The notes beneath the pieces are model-generated. The model searched no databases, was not told the DNA's origin, and saw nothing but the letters and a program-made list of their open reading frames with translations. Both the position numbers and the translations under genes were made by a program. A stretch of DNA of 62,326 nt from the NCBI GenBank assembly GCA_043789035.1, contig JAYWIG010000084.1, forward strand, positions 1 through 62,326. Direction: 5' to 3'. Origin of the DNA: JAYWIG01 sp043789035 (lineage in GTDB: Bacteria; Pseudomonadota; Gammaproteobacteria; Burkholderiales; Burkholderiaceae_E). Each line of letters begins with the position of its first letter. Positions within the stretch are counted from its first letter, which is position 1. Of this stretch, positions 61,750 through 62,326 are shown one piece after another.

Positions 61750-62326
61750 ATGTATTTCAGAACCGTAAAAATCATTCCTGCCTTTGTATTTAGTTGCATT
61801 GCATTGCTACCATCTTGGGCGTTCGCTCAAGTGCAAACCAATCAGGTCAATGTCATTTGCTCGACGAATCAAGAATGGTGCGATGCTGCAGCAAGAGGGT
61901 TTTCTGCGGTAACCGGCGTTAAAGTTATGCAAACTCGCAAAGCGACCGGTGAAGCGCTTGCGCAAATTAAAGCCGAAGCCAATAACCCCAAAACCGATCT
62001 TTGGTGGGGTGGTACCGGGGACCTTTTTTAGCAGCCGCCGAAGATAAACTGCTTGATGCTTATCGCCCAGCGTATATCAACGATTTACACGCCTGGTCAG
62101 TACGCCAATATGCAAGCTCTGCCAATATGGTCGGCGGCTTTTACACCAGTGCTATTGGATTTGGTTGGAATGAAGATTTACTTAAAAAGAAGAAAATTAC
62201 CGCACCTAAGTGTTGGGCTGATTTGACAGACCCAAAGCTAAAAGGCGAAGTAGAAATGGCTCACCCTGCCTCGAGCGGTGGCGCCTATACGATAGTTGCG
62301 GGCCTCATCCAATTAATGGGTGAGGA
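61750..62326 (+). pseudogene. ABC transporter solute-binding protein, frameshifted and cut by window end
   Basis: Periplasmic binding protein of the iron(III)/2-aminoethylphosphonate-like family. The first frame (61750-62031) has a signal (IPAFVFSCIALLPSWAFAQ), VNVICSTNQEWCDAAARGF, and NPKTDLWWGGTGD, then hits TAG at 62029. The homologous protein continues in another frame from 62028 (LAAAEDKLLDAYRPAYI, FYTSAIGFGWNEDLLKKKK) to the window edge without a stop. A missing C or a slip at C-C-T6-A (62022-62030) would restore it. It could be a true pseudogene, a sequencing error or a slippage site. The remaining operon is outside. Confidence 0.75.

Noticed and set aside
62023..62031. Programmed -1 frameshift at T6A as a firm call
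   Set aside because: The heptamer is not in the standard X-XXY-YYZ phase and no downstream stem was found; a one-base error or mutation is simpler.
1..62326. CRISPR arrays, tRNA, rRNA, insertion sequences
   Set aside because: No regularly spaced repeats, cloverleaf with CCA-type end, rRNA segments or transposase motifs were recognised on reading.

Overview
The window looks like chromosomal DNA of a betaproteobacterium, most likely Burkholderiales. The grounds are five Bug-type (tripartite tricarboxylate transporter, TTT) receptors, a LysR gene next to a DUF2917 gene, a glpSTPQUV-type glycerol ABC operon, slyX, a 560-residue-class LeuA and moderate GC (judged by eye). Genus cannot be fixed from the sequence. 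Coding density is very high. Many co-directional genes overlap by 1-11 nt, and five convergent pairs share exactly four bases at their stop codons. No rRNA, tRNA, CRISPR array, insertion sequence or prophage was seen.

Layout. 1-2924: iron block with the 3' end of bacterioferritin, a TonB-dependent receptor, and bfd behind a Fur-box-like site. 2921-8132: PfkB sugar kinase, split indolepyruvate ferredoxin oxidoreductase (iorA/iorB), SRPBCC protein. 8185-16826: glycerol module, with glpSTPQUV and glpD in one operon and a divergent DeoR regulator (glpR). No glycerol kinase lies in the window. 16816-24679: housekeeping and small genes (GNAT, slyX, alkB, DUF1080 lipoprotein, ABC exporter) and a periplasmic amidohydrolase / YtkA-like / di-haem peroxidase operon. 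24831-36625: cysteine synthase, two Bug receptors, an N-acyl-D-amino-acid-deacylase-like enzyme, a leucine-rich leader peptide (leuL) before leuA, a thioesterase abutting a MarR remnant, ABC-F, MFS, Old Yellow Enzyme.

36568-52087 is a catabolic island of two divergent operons. The leftward one encodes a Bug receptor, a ThDP decarboxylase-like enzyme, aldehyde dehydrogenase, a two-subunit molybdenum hydroxylase, a LigI-like hydrolase, a second Bug receptor and an SDR. The rightward one encodes a MaoC-like hydratase, a Bug receptor, CoA-transferase, two acyl-CoA dehydrogenase subunits and enoyl-CoA hydratase. Together they read as uptake, oxidation, CoA activation and beta-oxidation-like breakdown of an unknown organic acid.

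52084-56691: DUF1993, a hypothetical, FAH-family hydrolase, cyclophilin, and a subtilisin/P-domain lipoprotein protease. 56872-60393 is the most interesting system: a PnuC-family vitamin transporter, a NadR-like kinase, a TPP riboswitch that starts inside the kinase stop region, and a TonB-dependent receptor. It is a probable thiamine scavenging module. The riboswitch has an enlarged P3 arm and a repeated ACGCT/AGCGT switch. The window ends with DUF2917, a LysR regulator and a frameshifted, edge-truncated solute-binding protein gene.
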